From Collinsella sp. (GTDB lineage: Bacteria > Actinomycetota > Coriobacteriia > Coriobacteriales > Coriobacteriaceae): a stretch of DNA of 8,067 nt. Numbering within the stretch: the first letter of the stretch is position 1; each line of letters begins with the position of its first letter. The notes under the pieces are model-generated. The model was given only the letters and a program-made list of their open reading frames with translations. It made no database searches and had not been told where the DNA came from. A program made the translations under genes and the position numbers. The stretch covers positions 1 through 8,067 of the forward strand of contig JAGZWV010000061.1 of NCBI GenBank assembly GCA_018378775.1, written 5' to 3'. Shown piece by piece: positions 7,926-8,067 of this stretch.

Positions 7926-8067
7926 TTACTCCTTCTTGAGGCCGCGCTTCTCGACTATCTCGTCCACTATCTCCCTGGCGCGCCGCCCGAGCGCGCGGCG
8001 CCTCCCCTCCGTCGGGGCCGGCCTGCCCGCGGGCTCGGCGAAGCCCCCGGCGGCCGAGGCCTCGGAG
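7926..8067 (-). CDS. C-terminal end of an unidentified protein in very GC-rich DNA (partial)
   Basis: On the minus strand an open frame enters from the right edge and ends at TAA (7928-7926), giving 46 residues: an Ala/Gly/Pro-rich linker (SEASAAGGFAEPAGRP...) and then a basic-acidic helical end with RRRALGRRAREIVDEIV and the last residues EKRGLKKE. The DNA is 87% GC over 7981-8067, far above the ABC genes next door. It converges on the ABC operon. I do not recognise the product. A mobile-element protein or another recently acquired gene is possible from composition alone, but nothing in these residues proves it. Confidence 0.5.
   Translation of the reverse strand, partial: SEASAAGGFAEPAGRPAPTEGRRRALGRRAREIVDEIVEKRGLKKE

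Overview
The window looks like chromosomal DNA of a gut-type Coriobacteriia actinobacterium, most like Collinsella. The reasons are moderate-to-high GC, GTG and ATG starts behind AGGAG-type ribosome binding sites, a fermentative pyruvate formate-lyase locus, and a MarR plus paired ABC exporter operon of a kind common in that class. The assignment rests on general resemblance, because no rRNA or other marker gene is present.

Left part (1-2591). The last 25 codons of an unidentified plus-strand gene converge on a minus-strand pyruvate formate-lyase (PFL) locus, with a strong 15-bp hairpin between them. The PFL is encoded in two pieces. A 683-residue protein carries the substrate site and the active-site Cys-Cys pair. 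A separate 83-residue protein carries the C-terminal glycyl-radical domain (RVSGYAV). Together they are collinear with one ordinary PFL of about 760 residues. The 85 bp between them contains several stop codons, two hairpins and a dedicated ribosome binding site for the small gene, so this looks like a genuine gene fission and not a single-base error. No pflA (activating enzyme) gene lies in the window.

Middle (2592-3141). This divergent intergenic region of 550 bp has no convincing gene. It holds A/T-rich promoter candidates for pflB, small dyads, a pair of inverted 14-bp repeats that look like a repetitive intergenic element, and a pair of 15/16-bp dyads that overlap the GTG start of the marR-type gene.

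Right part (3142-7810). A tight plus-strand operon encodes a MarR-family regulator, an ABC half-exporter with a degenerate catalytic site and an extra ectodomain of about 210 residues, and a second ABC half-exporter with the complementary consensus site. The start and stop codons overlap (GTGA, TAATG). The NBD motif asymmetry matches heterodimeric exporters of the TM287/288 and LmrCD type. The MarR protein probably represses its own operon.

Right edge (7811-8067). A short intergenic stretch with terminator-like hairpins is followed by the C-terminal end of a minus-strand gene in extremely GC-rich DNA (87% GC over 7981-8067 by direct count). Its composition differs from everything else here and may mark a mobile or acquired segment. 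I do not recognise its product.
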